NCBI GenBank assembly: GCA_020634565.1 | Contig: JACKBN010000002.1 | Location: 248,001-312,000, forward strand | Source: Ardenticatenaceae bacterium | Lineage (GTDB): Bacteria > Chloroflexota > Anaerolineae > Promineifilales > Promineifilaceae | Direction: 5' to 3' | DNA: 64,000 bases | In this document: positions 17,604 through 26,394 of the stretch, piece by piece | Layout: each line of letters opens with the position of its first letter | How positions within the stretch are numbered: the stretch's first letter is position 1 | Translations under genes and position numbers: made by a program | The notes under the pieces: model-generated | Seen by the model: the letters and a program-made list of their open reading frames with translations, nothing else | What the model was told of the DNA's origin: nothing | Databases searched by the model: none

Positions 17604-18641
17604 CTAAAACGGGGCCCGACCAGTTGACTCGCGAATGATCAGTTTTGTCGGTAATTTGGTGAATTGGCGAGGTAGTTTTGGATTCTGCATTCTCGCCATC
17701 AATATTTCAAAGGCTGTTTGTCCCGCAGTAAAAGTATCTTTTGTTACCGTGGTGAGGCGTGGCAAAAGATAGTTGGCCATTGGAATATCATCGTACCCGA
17801 TGATGGAAAGGTCATCCGGTATGCACATGCCTAGATCGCCTGCGGCTCGCATGGTGCCAATTGCGAGCAAGTCATTGATGGCGATGATAGCGGTTGGTCG
17901 AGGGTCGCGTTGGAGTAATTTAAGCGCTCCTTGATAGCCATCCTCGATTGTTGGCCCGCATTTGATCACTAGACCGGGGTCCAGGGCTACACCAACTGCT
18001 TGCAGACTTTCTTCATACGAGCTCAATCGATCTAGACCAAGTTCATATCCGCCTGTGCCTACGCCATACACAAACCCAATGCGACGATGTCCCAACGATA
18101 CCAGATGGGAGATGACTTCTTTGGTTGCTTCGGTGTAGTCGGCGGAAATGGTATCTACATTATTGATGTCACTAAATTCCACAATGGGGAGCCCGCGCTT
18201 GTGAATACGAGCCAGAATTTCCCGGGATTCTTTGGATTTTAAGATGAAGTGGCTGGCGAGAATGAGGCCATCAAACCGACGCCGTACGAGATCTTTAAAA
18301 ACATCTACGGCGTATTCATCGCTGATGAGGGTGGTGCTGGAGAGGAGAAAATGATAATCAGCTGCCCGTGCGGCTTCTTCGACACCGGATGCAAATTCGG
18401 AGAAATGGGGGTTTCGAAGGTCGGGGATGATGAGGGCAATGGTGTTTGTTTTTCCGGAGCTTAGGGCTTGGGCACGAGCATCTGGCTCGTAGCCTAATTC
18501 TTCAATCGCGTCTAAAACTCGTTTTCGAGTTTCGTCGGAGATCGGAATTTTGCCATCGGTCAAGCCATTGATGACGTACGAGACCGTAGCTCTAGATACA
18601 CCTGCACGCTGGGCAACGTCGGTTTGAGTGGGCTGATTCAT
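17604..18641 (-). CDS. LacI-family transcriptional regulator of the rhamnoside locus
   Basis: 345 residues. The N-terminal helix-turn-helix (TDVAQRAGVSRATVSYVIN, about residues 6-24) and the hinge-type EELGYEPDARAQALSS are classical. The rest is a periplasmic-binding-like sensor (ALIIPDLRNPHFSE, then GYDDIPMANYLLPRLTTV). The final region ends in LIIRESTG, normal for the family. It most likely senses a sugar taken up by the neighbouring ABC system and represses that operon. A promoter and a run of CTTACGCGG-like repeats stand before it, suggesting autoregulation. Its ribosome site is weak. Confidence 0.93.
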   Translation of the reverse strand: MNQPTQTDVAQRAGVSRATVSYVINGLTDGKIPISDETRKRVLDAIEELGYEPDARAQALSSGKTNTIALIIPDLRNPHFSEFASGVEEAARAADYHFLLSSTTLISDEYAVDVFKDLVRRRFDGLILASHFILKSKESREILARIHKRGLPIVEFSDINNVDTISADYTEATKEVISHLVSLGHRRIGFVYGVGTGGYELGLDRLSSYEESLQAVGVALDPGLVIKCGPTIEDGYQGALKLLQRDPRPTAIIAINDLLAIGTMRAAGDLGMCIPDDLSIIGYDDIPMANYLLPRLTTVTKDTFTAGQTAFEILMARMQNPKLPRQFTKLPTKLIIRESTGRAPF

Positions 18642-18958
18642 TTTTCTTAGTTGTGACTAGGCAGATAATCCGCTTACGCGGATCACCTTACGCGGGTAAG
18701 TGATTGTTTTCATTATACAATGATTTTAATGGCAGTCAAGATGTGAAACTTAACTACCATTAATCTTTGTGTAAGAAGTTATGGAAGTGGTTGTTAGAGG
18801 GAGTGGGGAGGGAACGGCCGTATCACCACCACTCCCCCTACATCAGCAAGAAAAAGAAAGGGGCATAAACCCATCATTATTTCGACCTATGAAATGATGG
18901 CCTCATGCCCCAGAAAAGCATTTTTGCTTGGCGCTAAATAGCTACATGGACATCTGAT
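18642..18958. promoter_or_regulatory. Intergenic region: LacI-gene promoter with CTTACGCGG repeats
   Basis: On the minus strand a TTGACT box (18734-18739) and TATAAT box (18712-18717) with a 16-base spacer form a good promoter for the LacI gene. Immediately downstream, between 18670 and 18701, CTTACGCGG occurs twice as a direct repeat and the flanks extend it into overlapping palindromes (CCGCTTACGCGG; CTTACGCGGGTAAG). This is a plausible LacI-family autoregulatory operator. The rest of the gap holds one ACGGCCGT octamer near 18813 and a hairpin at 18860-18911. Confidence 0.6.
18860..18911 (-). terminator. Terminator of the LLM oxidoreductase transcript
   Basis: GGGGCAT/ATGCCCC forms the base and CCATCATT/AATGATGG the upper part of a long stem. 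On the minus strand it is followed by TTTCTTTTTCTTG. It lies about 50 bases beyond the stop at 18959 and would end the leftward 19-29 kb transcripts. Confidence 0.75.
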
Positions 18959-19843
18959 TTAGAGTTCTTCTGCTGCCGGGATGATCTCTTTGGCAAAGGT
19001 TTCCAGCGGTGTGATTTCGTACACATCCGGCATGTTGAAAATCGCGTGGCTGAAGCCCATCTCTGAAAGCTCTTTGAGGCGCTTCAGAGTGCCCTCTACC
19101 GTGTCGTCTGCGGAAAGATGCACCGTACCGAGGGATGTCTTTTCGATGGTGTCATAATCGCGTCCGAGCCGCTCGCAGTGCGCTTTCAGCGTGTCGATTG
19201 CTTTGCGCATGTTGTTCATACCCGCCCCTTCAAAGAAGTTACAGGCATCGGCATATTGAGCCACCATGCGCAGCGTTTTCTTCGGCCCCATGCCGCCAAT
19301 CATGATGCGCGGATGGGGGGTGGAGACCGGGCGGGGATTGTTGGTAATGGCAGGTGCCGAAAAGTGTTGGCCTGCAAAAGAGGTCTCATCATTGGCCCAC
19401 AGCGCTTTGGCTAACTTTAAGTTATCTTCTAGCTGCTCGAAGCGTTCTGAGGTGGATGGGTAGGGGATGCCAAACCCTTTGGCTTCTTCTTCGTACCAGG
19501 CGGCACCGATGCCCAGGTAAGCACGCCCGCCAGAGAGGATGTCTAGTGAATTGACCATTTTCAGCAGCACGGACGGATAGCGATAGATAACACCGGTCAC
19601 CAAAACGCCCAGATACGCTTTTTCGGTGAGTCCCGCAAAATAGCCGAGCGTGGTGTAGCTTTCTAGCATGGGGTCAGTGTACGCTTCGCCAAACAATCCC
19701 TTAATCTGGTAATAATGATCCATGACCCAGAGGCTGTGAAACCCTGCCTCTTCGGCGGTGGTGACAATTTCTTTGAGCTTGGGACGGATAACGGCCGTTC
19801 CCCCAGGATACTTAAACGACGGAATTTGTAAGCCAATCTGCAT
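18959..19843 (-). CDS. LLM-class F420-dependent oxidoreductase
   Basis: 294 residues with luciferase-like monooxygenase features: the N-terminal strand MQIGLQIPSF, ETVTTAEEAGFHSLWVMDHY-type helix (here residues 27-45), GIGAAWYEEEAKGFGIPYPS and the later RIMIGGMGPKKTLRMVAQYADACN. The last motif is typical of the F420-dependent branch. It would transfer hydride between reduced F420 (or FMN) and an organic substrate in the cytoplasm. Methylene-H4MPT reductases and alkane-type monooxygenases share the fold, so the reaction is not fixed. It is separated from the upstream VOC gene by a 61-bp inverted repeat. Confidence 0.88.
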   Translation of the reverse strand: MQIGLQIPSFKYPGGTAVIRPKLKEIVTTAEEAGFHSLWVMDHYYQIKGLFGEAYTDPMLESYTTLGYFAGLTEKAYLGVLVTGVIYRYPSVLLKMVNSLDILSGGRAYLGIGAAWYEEEAKGFGIPYPSTSERFEQLEDNLKLAKALWANDETSFAGQHFSAPAITNNPRPVSTPHPRIMIGGMGPKKTLRMVAQYADACNFFEGAGMNNMRKAIDTLKAHCERLGRDYDTIEKTSLGTVHLSADDTVEGTLKRLKELSEMGFSHAIFNMPDVYEITPLETFAKEIIPAAEEL

Positions 19844-19889
19844 GATTACTCTCCTTTAATCATTGATTCAAAACTTTTAGGACTTACGC

Positions 19890-19950
19890 AGATTGGACCA
19901 ATTTTAGTCGCAAGCAGTTTGCAAGCTGTATGAACAAATTGGTCCAATCT
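19890..19950. repeat. TTGGACCAAT inverted repeat, copy 1
   Basis: A 61-bp element: AGATTGGACCAATTT (19890-19904) and its exact complement at 19936-19950, with an inner GCAAGCAGTTTGCA-like core. The left flank reads ACTTACGC. Five related copies are in the window. Confidence 0.85.
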
Positions 19951-19976
19951 TTCGGATACCTACGTCAGCCCCAACT

Positions 19977-20414
19977 TTATAACCATTCAAGAAGCTGAAT
20001 GAACACGCCATCAGGATCGGTGGTAACAATCGTCTTGATACCTCCGAAGGATTGCGGTTCCTCGCTCAAAAAAGTAATGCCCCGCTCTCGCAAAGACGTA
20101 GTGGTCGCCTCGATATCTGTGACACGAAACGCCAGGCGGTTGATACCCACATTGTCCAACGTTGGATAAGGCACGCCACTGGACGGCGGTTTAACCCACT
20201 GCACCAAGTCAATAAACATTTTACCGGTCGCCTGCGGCGGGGCCAAATGCACCACTTTCAGCTGGCCTGCGGGCAGTTGAAACGCCCGTGCAATGCCCGC
20301 CTCATCCAGTTCAAGGAGCGGGGTCGTAACCGTAAGCCCAATCTTCTCATAAAACTGAATGCTCTTTTCGAGGTCTTTACAGGTGATGCATATATGCTGA
20401 AATTCTTCAATCAT
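19977..20414 (-). CDS. VOC-family protein (glyoxalase/extradiol dioxygenase fold)
   Basis: 145 residues with two beta-alpha-beta-beta-beta modules: the first starts FQHICITCKDLEKSIQFYEKIGL, the second NRLAFRVTDIEATTTSLRERGI and ends with TTDPDGVFIQLLEWL. The metal ligands usual for glyoxalase I (His/Glu) appear to be His8 and the Glu near the end. It may be a lyase, epimerase or dioxygenase; I cannot choose. It is 3 bases from the SRPBCC gene, so the two are cotranscribed. Confidence 0.87.
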   Translation of the reverse strand: MIEEFQHICITCKDLEKSIQFYEKIGLTVTTPLLELDEAGIARAFQLPAGQLKVVHLAPPQATGKMFIDLVQWVKPPSSGVPYPTLDNVGINRLAFRVTDIEATTTSLRERGITFLSEEPQSFGGIKTIVTTDPDGVFIQLLEWL

Positions 20415-20417
20415 TTG

Positions 20418-20846
20418 TTACACCGCCTCTTCTACCCATTTTTTCAATGCTTTGTCCATAATGAGCATCCCAGACTTCATTTTTTCTACTTTCTTAAATA
20501 TCACCAGCAGACCCGCGAAGGTTTCCCGGTCCACAAATCGAATCCTTTGCTCATCTATCTGTTCAACTCGAAATATATGCTCTCCCCGATAGAGGAAGGG
20601 CGTTCTCTCATAAAACTTCCACGAAAATTCATGTGGTGGGTCAAGCCGTGCAATTTCACAGGTGAATATTTGTTCCTCTTTTCCCTTGTTTACGAAAATT
20701 TGGACCTTTTCGCCTACTTCTAATTTTCCCTCTACACGATGGATCAGTGGGTTCCATTTAGAATATTGGGCAAAATTGGTCAATGTTTCCCATGCTTCTG
20801 CAACGGTTCCCTGAATAACAACTTCATTTCGGTTTTCCTTCATCAT
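20418..20846 (-). CDS. SRPBCC-family (START-like) protein
   Basis: 142 residues from ATG 20846. The longer reading frame overlaps the SDR gene and its extra part is the SDR C-terminus in another frame, so I reject it. The sequence starts with VVIQGTVAEAWETLTNFAQYSKWNPLI and continues with FTCEIARLDPPHEFSWKF, the pattern of polyketide-cyclase/dehydrase-like SRPBCC proteins that bind hydrophobic ligands. It lies 14 bases downstream of the SDR stop and 3 bases before the VOC gene. The ligand is unknown. Confidence 0.8.
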   Translation of the reverse strand: MMKENRNEVVIQGTVAEAWETLTNFAQYSKWNPLIHRVEGKLEVGEKVQIFVNKGKEEQIFTCEIARLDPPHEFSWKFYERTPFLYRGEHIFRVEQIDEQRIRFVDRETFAGLLVIFKKVEKMKSGMLIMDKALKKWVEEAV

Positions 20847-20859
20847 CTGTTTGACCCAT

Positions 20860-21618
20860 TTATACGGTAGCACCCCCGTCAACAACCAGCGCATGGCCGA
20901 TGACGAAACTGGCACCTGGGCTGCACAGCCAAAGGACGGCTGAGGCAATCTCTTCTGGCCGGCCGATTCGCTGAATGGGCAGATTGCCAATCATGTCATC
21001 CATCGTGATCCAGCCCTTCTCGATCATATCCGCGACCATCGGCGTTTCGATGCTTCCTGGGCAGACGGCATTGATGCGAATGCCTTTGGCGGCATATTCA
21101 ACGGCCGTACTTTTTGTCAGACCGAGGACGCCGTATTTGGTGGCCGCGTAGCTGGCACGAGTCGGCGCGCTACTGACACCGGCAATAGATGAGTTATTGA
21201 CGATGGCTCCGCTGCCTTGCGTGAGCATTTGGCGCAGTTCATGCTTCATACAGTTCCACACGCCGCGCAGATTAATGGCGGTCACGCGATCAAAATCCTC
21301 GTTGGTGGCGTCTGCGGTGGCGACGGCGGGTATCATAATGCCTGCGTTGTTGAAGGCCGCATCTAAACGGCCGTATGTCGCCACCGTCTGCTCAATCATA
21401 GCCATCACCTCAGCCTCGTCGCTGACATCACAGTGGATGGCCAATGCTTGATGGCCAGCGGCAATAAGTTCTGCTGTGGCCGCCTGCAGCGCTTCCTCAT
21501 TGTAATCTGCCAGCACCACCGCCGCGCCCGCTTCGGCAAACGCTTTGGCCGTGGCCAGCCCCATGCCCATCGCGGCTCCTGTAACCAGAGCCACTTTGTT
21601 CTCAAAAGAGAAGTTCAT
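20860..21618 (-). CDS. Short-chain dehydrogenase/reductase (FabG-like)
   Basis: 252 residues. Motifs: TGAAMGMG for the dinucleotide, NNAGIM, the catalytic Ser in NNSSIAG, Tyr-x3-Lys in YAATKYGV, and the PGSIETPM segment after it. The C-terminal FVIGHALVVDGGATV is typical of classical SDRs that use NAD(P). It oxidises or reduces a secondary alcohol/ketone. Located downstream of the GH1 gene with a 30-bp gap, it is likely cotranscribed. Substrate unknown. Confidence 0.92.
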   Translation of the reverse strand: MNFSFENKVALVTGAAMGMGLATAKAFAEAGAAVVLADYNEEALQAATAELIAAGHQALAIHCDVSDEAEVMAMIEQTVATYGRLDAAFNNAGIMIPAVATADATNEDFDRVTAINLRGVWNCMKHELRQMLTQGSGAIVNNSSIAGVSSAPTRASYAATKYGVLGLTKSTAVEYAAKGIRINAVCPGSIETPMVADMIEKGWITMDDMIGNLPIQRIGRPEEIASAVLWLCSPGASFVIGHALVVDGGATV

Positions 21619-21648
21619 AAAGCCTCCTTCAATTTGTATAGGAATTCA

Positions 21649-22998
21649 TTAAAAGCCGTTGTTGGCAATTACGTCCTTGTACCATAGGGCGCTGTCTTTG
21701 GGGATGCGCTCCTGCGTGTCGTAATCTACCCACACAAGTCCAAAGCGCTTATCATACCCTTCCGCCCACTCGAAGTTGTCCAGCATGGACCAGACCATAT
21801 AGCCAGCGAGCGGCACACCATTTTGTATGGCGCGATGGGCAGCAGCAAAATGACGTTTCAGGTAGCTCAAGCGGCGAGTGTCGGCAACACGGCCGTTTGC
21901 GTCAGGACCATCATTGTAGCAGGCACCGTTTTCGGTAATGTACAGCTTGGGCGGCTGGTAATCAAAATGGAGTCGGTTGAGCAAGTTGTAGAGGCCCTCG
22001 GGATAAACTTCCCAGTCAAAGTCAGTTAGTTCACTTTCCTGCGGCGGTATACGGCGTGAGCCCATATTGTGGGGGTCGGTATCATCGTTTGTCAGGGTGC
22101 GGGTGTAATAGTTGATGCCCAGAAAATCGGTTGGGGCTGTGATGATGTCCCAATCGCCAGGTTGCACAAAATCCAACCCATTTGGCAGGTAGCCCTGTTC
22201 GGTGTAAGTGGCTACCATATCGGCGGGATAGCGACGGCCGTATAGCGGGTCGAGGAACCAGCGATTAAGGTACCCATCAAAGTAGCGGGCCGTCTGGTAA
22301 CTTGTCGGGGTGGCGGCTTCGGCCCAGGTAAAGTTGAGGGTGATGCCGACTTCAGCATCCGGGCTGTTTTGGCGAATCACCGGCACCGCCTGCCCATGTG
22401 AGATTAGCAGATGATGCGCGGCTTTGAGCGCGGCGTTCCAATCTTGCAAACCCGGCGCGTGAATGCCCACTTGGTTGCCCAGAAAAGCGACCACCCACGG
22501 CTCGTTGTGGGTAATCCAATGTTTGACGCGGTCGCCCAGGTGGCGGCTGACGACATCGGCGTACTCAACAAAGGCGTCGGCCGTGCTGCGCGCGGGCCAG
22601 CCCCCTTCATCTTGCAACGCCTGCGGCAAATCCCAATGGTACAAGGTAACAAAGGGGACAATGTCAGCTTCCAGCAGCCCATCGACCAGCCGACTGTAAA
22701 AATCCAGCCCGGCTTGATTAACGGTGCCGCGCCCCGTGGGCAAAATGCGTGGCCAGCCAATGGAAAAACGATACGTTTGGAAATTGAGCGCTTTCATCAA
22801 GGCAATATCTTCAGGCCAGCGGTGATAATGGTCGCAGGCCACATCACCCGTATCGCCATTTTGCACATTGCCAGCCGCGTGCGAGAAGGTATCCCAGATA
22901 GATACCCCTTTGCCATCTTCGTTCCACGCCCCTTCAATCTGGTAGGAAGCGGTCGCCGCTCCCCACAAAAAATCTTGCGGAAATTGAATTTGTGACAT
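21649..22998 (-). CDS. GH1 beta-glucosidase
   Basis: 449 residues, the usual length. It starts with FPQDFLWGAATASYQIEG, typical of the family. The acid/base Glu is in THNEPWVV (about residue 167) and the nucleophile Glu in YITENGAC (about residue 356). The C-terminal WSMLDNFEWAEGY completes the sugar-binding site. No signal peptide, so it splits beta-glucosides in the cytoplasm. I start at ATG 22998 (MSQIQF) with GAGG 7 bases upstream. The neighbouring genes are oxidoreductases rather than sugar genes, so its role in this series is unclear. Confidence 0.95.
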   Translation of the reverse strand: MSQIQFPQDFLWGAATASYQIEGAWNEDGKGVSIWDTFSHAAGNVQNGDTGDVACDHYHRWPEDIALMKALNFQTYRFSIGWPRILPTGRGTVNQAGLDFYSRLVDGLLEADIVPFVTLYHWDLPQALQDEGGWPARSTADAFVEYADVVSRHLGDRVKHWITHNEPWVVAFLGNQVGIHAPGLQDWNAALKAAHHLLISHGQAVPVIRQNSPDAEVGITLNFTWAEAATPTSYQTARYFDGYLNRWFLDPLYGRRYPADMVATYTEQGYLPNGLDFVQPGDWDIITAPTDFLGINYYTRTLTNDDTDPHNMGSRRIPPQESELTDFDWEVYPEGLYNLLNRLHFDYQPPKLYITENGACYNDGPDANGRVADTRRLSYLKRHFAAAHRAIQNGVPLAGYMVWSMLDNFEWAEGYDKRFGLVWVDYDTQERIPKDSALWYKDVIANNGF

Positions 22999-23134
22999 CA
23001 GCAAACCTCATATATTCAGGAAATTTATTTCCTGATTTTATAGTGGAAACTTTTAAGCCCCACATATTTGCAACCTCTAATACCGGTAGCCAACCACACG
23101 GCAGACATGTTCACCATAGATTCTCCTACTAAAC

Positions 23135-23899
23135 TTAGCCGAGGTGCGGGTGCTTGGCATCGCTTAACTTGATGCTGAACGTGGTGAAATCTATCTCGCC
23201 GACTGTTTTATCGCCGTCGTATAGCGCTAACAAAAACTGTGCCATTTCAGCGGCTGTATGGAAACGGCCGTGTTTTTCACCATAATCCACCGGTTCGTCA
23301 AGCTCATTGGCCGTTTGCTCAAATTCCGTTTCTGTGGAAGCGGGGGCCAGCACTTTAGCGCGCAGCTTGTAGCCGCCAGCCCGCATTTCATGATCAATGC
23401 CTTCAGTAAGTGCGCTGACAAAAAACTTGGTCGCGCAATACAGGGTAGCGCCGGGAACAACGAGATAGCCGCCAATGGAGGAGACATTGATCAACTGTGC
23501 GCCTTCTCTATCTTTGTAATCTCTAACGTAGAGCGAAGAGAAGATCGCCACAGCATCCATGTTGAGATGGAGCATGCCCAGCGAGTGGCTCAGATTGGGT
23601 GCTGCAATATCCCCGTGATCGCCGCGCCCGGCGTTGTTGACCCAGGTTTCGATATTGTACTCAGCCAGCGATTCGTAGAGGGCAATCGCCTCGTCGTTCG
23701 ATGAGAGATCCGCTTCCCGAATGACGACCTCGACTGTTGGCGCAATCGTCTGAATTTCCTTTTGCAACGCTTCTAGCCGCTCCTGGCGGCGGGCGGTCAC
23801 AATGACGTTTTTGCCACGGGCGGCAAATGCTTTGGCCGTTTCGTACCCAATGCCGGAACTGGCTCCGGTTATAACGGTATATTTTTTTGTAGACATCAT
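23135..23899 (-). CDS. Short-chain dehydrogenase/reductase (DltE/YqjQ type)
   Basis: 254 residues starting at ATG 23899, whose ATGA overlaps the stop of the MFS gene; the longer frame into the MFS gene has no support. TGASSGIGYE binds the dinucleotide, NNAGRG follows, the Ser is in NVSSIGGY and Tyr-x3-Lys in YCATKFFV. It is similar to dehydrogenases annotated as DltE or SDR family NAD(P). Translational coupling to the MFS exporter suggests the enzyme and the transporter act on the same compound, but the compound is unknown. Confidence 0.9.
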   Translation of the reverse strand: MMSTKKYTVITGASSGIGYETAKAFAARGKNVIVTARRQERLEALQKEIQTIAPTVEVVIREADLSSNDEAIALYESLAEYNIETWVNNAGRGDHGDIAAPNLSHSLGMLHLNMDAVAIFSSLYVRDYKDREGAQLINVSSIGGYLVVPGATLYCATKFFVSALTEGIDHEMRAGGYKLRAKVLAPASTETEFEQTANELDEPVDYGEKHGRFHTAAEMAQFLLALYDGDKTVGEIDFTTFSIKLSDAKHPHLG

Positions 23900-25095
23900 G
23901 TATTTTCCCTCGCTCGCTCTTTCTCTTTTACCAACGACAAACAAACCAGGCCAAAAACGGCCGATAGAGACCAGAAGGCAAAAGGTGCACCCGGCCACCA
24001 TGCGGCCAGGCTGTTGCCAATTGGCGGGGCAATGAGGTTGCCTATGCTGGTGAGGGCCATGGTGAAGCCAACGGCCGTTCCTGCATAAAGCGGCCCTACC
24101 CGCTCACTCTCAATCACCATTGTCTGGAAAATCGCCATAAACCCATCTCGTACCGACCCCGCCAGCAGCACCGCTGCCCACACCACAACGCCCCCGACAA
24201 AACTGAGCAAGCCCACCCCCGTGGCAATCATCACGCCAGCCGTCAGCAAGAGCGGCTTGCGAAATCTCAAGCGATCAGACCACAGCGCAACGGGCAAGAC
24301 GAAGATCATGCTGACGGTGTGGAAGGCCGAAAGCGCACCATCTGCCTGAAGTGGCTCCCAGCCCACTTCGCGCAGGTACAGTGGCAAAAAACCGAGCGTC
24401 CCCTGCACGGCCCCGCTGATGCCAAAAAGCCCCAGGCCAAGCAGCCAAACATTTCGCAATCCGGCGACATGCCGCACTGCTTCTCCAATGGAAAGTGAAT
24501 TGCCGTCTGCGGAATAGGCGGTGTTGACTTTGGTAAACAGCCAGGGGATGCTCAAAGCAGCGCCAATCAGCCCATAAGCAATCAGCACGTTGCGCCAGCC
24601 GCCTAGCCAGGGCGAAAACGTGGTGGCGCTCAACAATGAACCCAGCATGAAGCCTAGCGCCATGCTCATCGCCTGTGCCCCATTGGCCAGGCCCAACTGC
24701 TGCGGTGGGAACCATTGGCCCAAAACTTTGATGCCGTTCATGAGCACAACCGGCAACACCACGCCCATCAGTAAGGTAATGATTGTCAGAGACAAAAAGC
24801 CACCTGCCAACCCACGTGCTGCCCCCAGCAGACCACCCAACAGAGCGCCTGCCACCAGCGCCCGCTTGGGGCCAATCTTGTCGCCGATGGCTCCGCCCAA
24901 CAGGCTGGTGATAATGCCTGGCAAGGCGCTTACGCCCCAGATAATGCCTACCTGTACCAGCGTCAAATTCAGGTCATCTGAGATTTCCTTAGCCAGAACC
25001 GACATGCCCATCATGGGAATGGCAATAATGAACATATTGGTCAACACAACCAGAATGAGAATGTACCATTTGTAGTTTTGAGTCTCATTAATCAT
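23896..25095 (-). CDS. MFS transporter (CynX/NimT-like)
   Basis: 399 residues with about twelve hydrophobic helices. The loop between helices 2 and 3 reads GGAIGDKIGPKRALVAGALLGG, the MFS GxxxDRxGRR motif in altered form. It resembles cyanate or nitroimidazole-type carriers of the major facilitator superfamily and would be in the cell membrane. It is upstream of, and overlaps by four bases, the SDR gene at 23135-23899, and downstream of the CMD gene. Import or export cannot be told from sequence. Confidence 0.88.
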   Translation of the reverse strand: MINETQNYKWYILILVVLTNMFIIAIPMMGMSVLAKEISDDLNLTLVQVGIIWGVSALPGIITSLLGGAIGDKIGPKRALVAGALLGGLLGAARGLAGGFLSLTIITLLMGVVLPVVLMNGIKVLGQWFPPQQLGLANGAQAMSMALGFMLGSLLSATTFSPWLGGWRNVLIAYGLIGAALSIPWLFTKVNTAYSADGNSLSIGEAVRHVAGLRNVWLLGLGLFGISGAVQGTLGFLPLYLREVGWEPLQADGALSAFHTVSMIFVLPVALWSDRLRFRKPLLLTAGVMIATGVGLLSFVGGVVVWAAVLLAGSVRDGFMAIFQTMVIESERVGPLYAGTAVGFTMALTSIGNLIAPPIGNSLAAWWPGAPFAFWSLSAVFGLVCLSLVKEKERARENT

Positions 25096-25159
25096 GCTTT
25101 CTAATCCTACAATTTTGCTGCTGCTGGGATAATCTTATTGGCAAAGATCGCTATTTGGA

Positions 25160-25483
25160 TTATTTTTTGAATACTTCTTTTGCTACCAGGATAGCAGAGA
25201 TGGCCCGAGGCCAGCCCGTATAAAATGCCAGGTGGGTCATAACTTCGGCAAGCTCAGCTTCCGAGAGGCCATTTGCCTTCGCCCGTTGTAGATGGCCTGT
25301 AAGTTGTGCCGTATTTCCGTTGGCAATGAGTGCCGCCACCGTGACCAGGCTGCGGTCGCGCGGTGACAATTCTTCGCGTGCCCACACATCGCCAAATAGA
25401 ACGTCATCCGTAAGTTCTGCCAATTTGGGGGCAAAGTCACCCATAAGTTGTTGGGCCCGTGATTGTTCTTTTGCGTCAGACAT
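25160..25483 (-). CDS. Carboxymuconolactone decarboxylase-family protein
   Basis: 107 residues from ATG 25483 (MSDAKEQ); an upstream in-frame start would run into the aldo/keto reductase gene. Helical fold with ELSPRDRSLVTVAALIANG and LSEAELAEVMTHLAFYTGWP, the signature of CMD proteins. The Cys pair of the AhpD-type peroxidases is absent, so this is the gamma-carboxymuconolactone decarboxylase-like branch. Small CMD proteins commonly accompany aldo/keto reductases and cupins under MerR or AraC control, as here. Reaction unknown. Confidence 0.9.
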   Translation of the reverse strand: MSDAKEQSRAQQLMGDFAPKLAELTDDVLFGDVWAREELSPRDRSLVTVAALIANGNTAQLTGHLQRAKANGLSEAELAEVMTHLAFYTGWPRAISAILVAKEVFKK

Positions 25484-25494
25484 CTTTGATCTCC

Positions 25495-26346
25495 TTAAAC
25501 ATCCAGCTTTCTTTCGCCCAACCATTTCACCATTTTAGGGTCGCGATGGTCAAAGAAGCTGCTGGTTTTGGTGTCCAGCGTCGCAATCGTCGCCATATCT
25601 TCGGCGCTTAATTCAAAATCAAAGATGCTGATATTTTCGATCATCCTTTCTTTGCGGACGGTTTTGGCCAGCGTAATAATGCCTCTTTGCACAACCCAGC
25701 GCAGAATGACCTGACCCACGCTTTTGTTGTATTTTGCACCAATGGATTGCAGCAGTTCATTTTGGAAAATATTGTTGCGCCCTTCAGCAAATGGTGCCCA
25801 GGCTTCAGCCACTACGCCGTTTTTTTCCAAAAACGACTGTGTCTCGATCTGTTGGTGGAAAGGATTGACTTCGATCTGGTTGATGGTGGGTGTGATCTTG
25901 TTGTGGATCATCAAATCCATGATCCGGTCTGGCTGAAAGTTGGATACACCGATGGCTCTGATTTTACCCTGCTCGTACAGTTCCTCCATCGCCCGCCATT
26001 CACCGTACACATCGCCGTACGGTTGGTGAATCAGGTACAAATCAATGTAATCCAGCTGCAAGCGGTTCAAGGAGTTGTCAAACGCTTTGAGTGTGCCTTC
26101 GTAGCCCTGGCTCTGAATCCAAAGCTTGGTGGTGATGAACAAATCTTCTCTGGCGACGCCGCTTTGCTGGATGCCTTTGCCGACTGATTCTTCGTTTTGG
26201 TAGGAAGCGGCCGTATCTATGTGACCGTACCCCGTTTGAATCGCGTCAACCACACTGCGCACACATTCATCTGGGTCCGTTATCTGAAAAACACCAAAGC
26301 CCAAAATCGGAATTTCAACGCCATTGTTTAATTTTACGGTTTGCAT
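25495..26346 (-). CDS. Aldo/keto reductase (2,5-diketogluconate reductase type)
   Basis: 283 residues. Tetrad: Asp and Tyr in DTAASYQNE, Lys in TTKLWIQ, His in YLIHQPYG. The NADPH segment ILAKTVRKERMIEN-like stretch (positions about 235-248) is present. It reduces aldehydes or ketones. It sits 11 bases upstream of the CMD gene, so both are probably on one message. It is more distantly related to the tandem pair at 4.4-6.4 kb than those are to each other. Confidence 0.93.
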   Translation of the reverse strand: MQTVKLNNGVEIPILGFGVFQITDPDECVRSVVDAIQTGYGHIDTAASYQNEESVGKGIQQSGVAREDLFITTKLWIQSQGYEGTLKAFDNSLNRLQLDYIDLYLIHQPYGDVYGEWRAMEELYEQGKIRAIGVSNFQPDRIMDLMIHNKITPTINQIEVNPFHQQIETQSFLEKNGVVAEAWAPFAEGRNNIFQNELLQSIGAKYNKSVGQVILRWVVQRGIITLAKTVRKERMIENISIFDFELSAEDMATIATLDTKTSSFFDHRDPKMVKWLGERKLDV

Positions 26347-26363
26347 GATTTATCCCTCCGAAG

Positions 26364-26390
26364 GTAAGCCGGATTGTCAATCCGGCTTAC
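26364..26390. repeat. Perfect palindrome GTAAGCCGGATTG/CAATCCGGCTTAC
   Basis: Two 13-base arms separated by a single T, between two aldo/keto reductase genes of the same strand. It would form a stable hairpin in the message. Similar GTAAGCCGGATTG elements are common dispersed repeats in bacteria; this is the only copy I see here. Confidence 0.7.
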
Positions 26391-26394
26391 GAAT

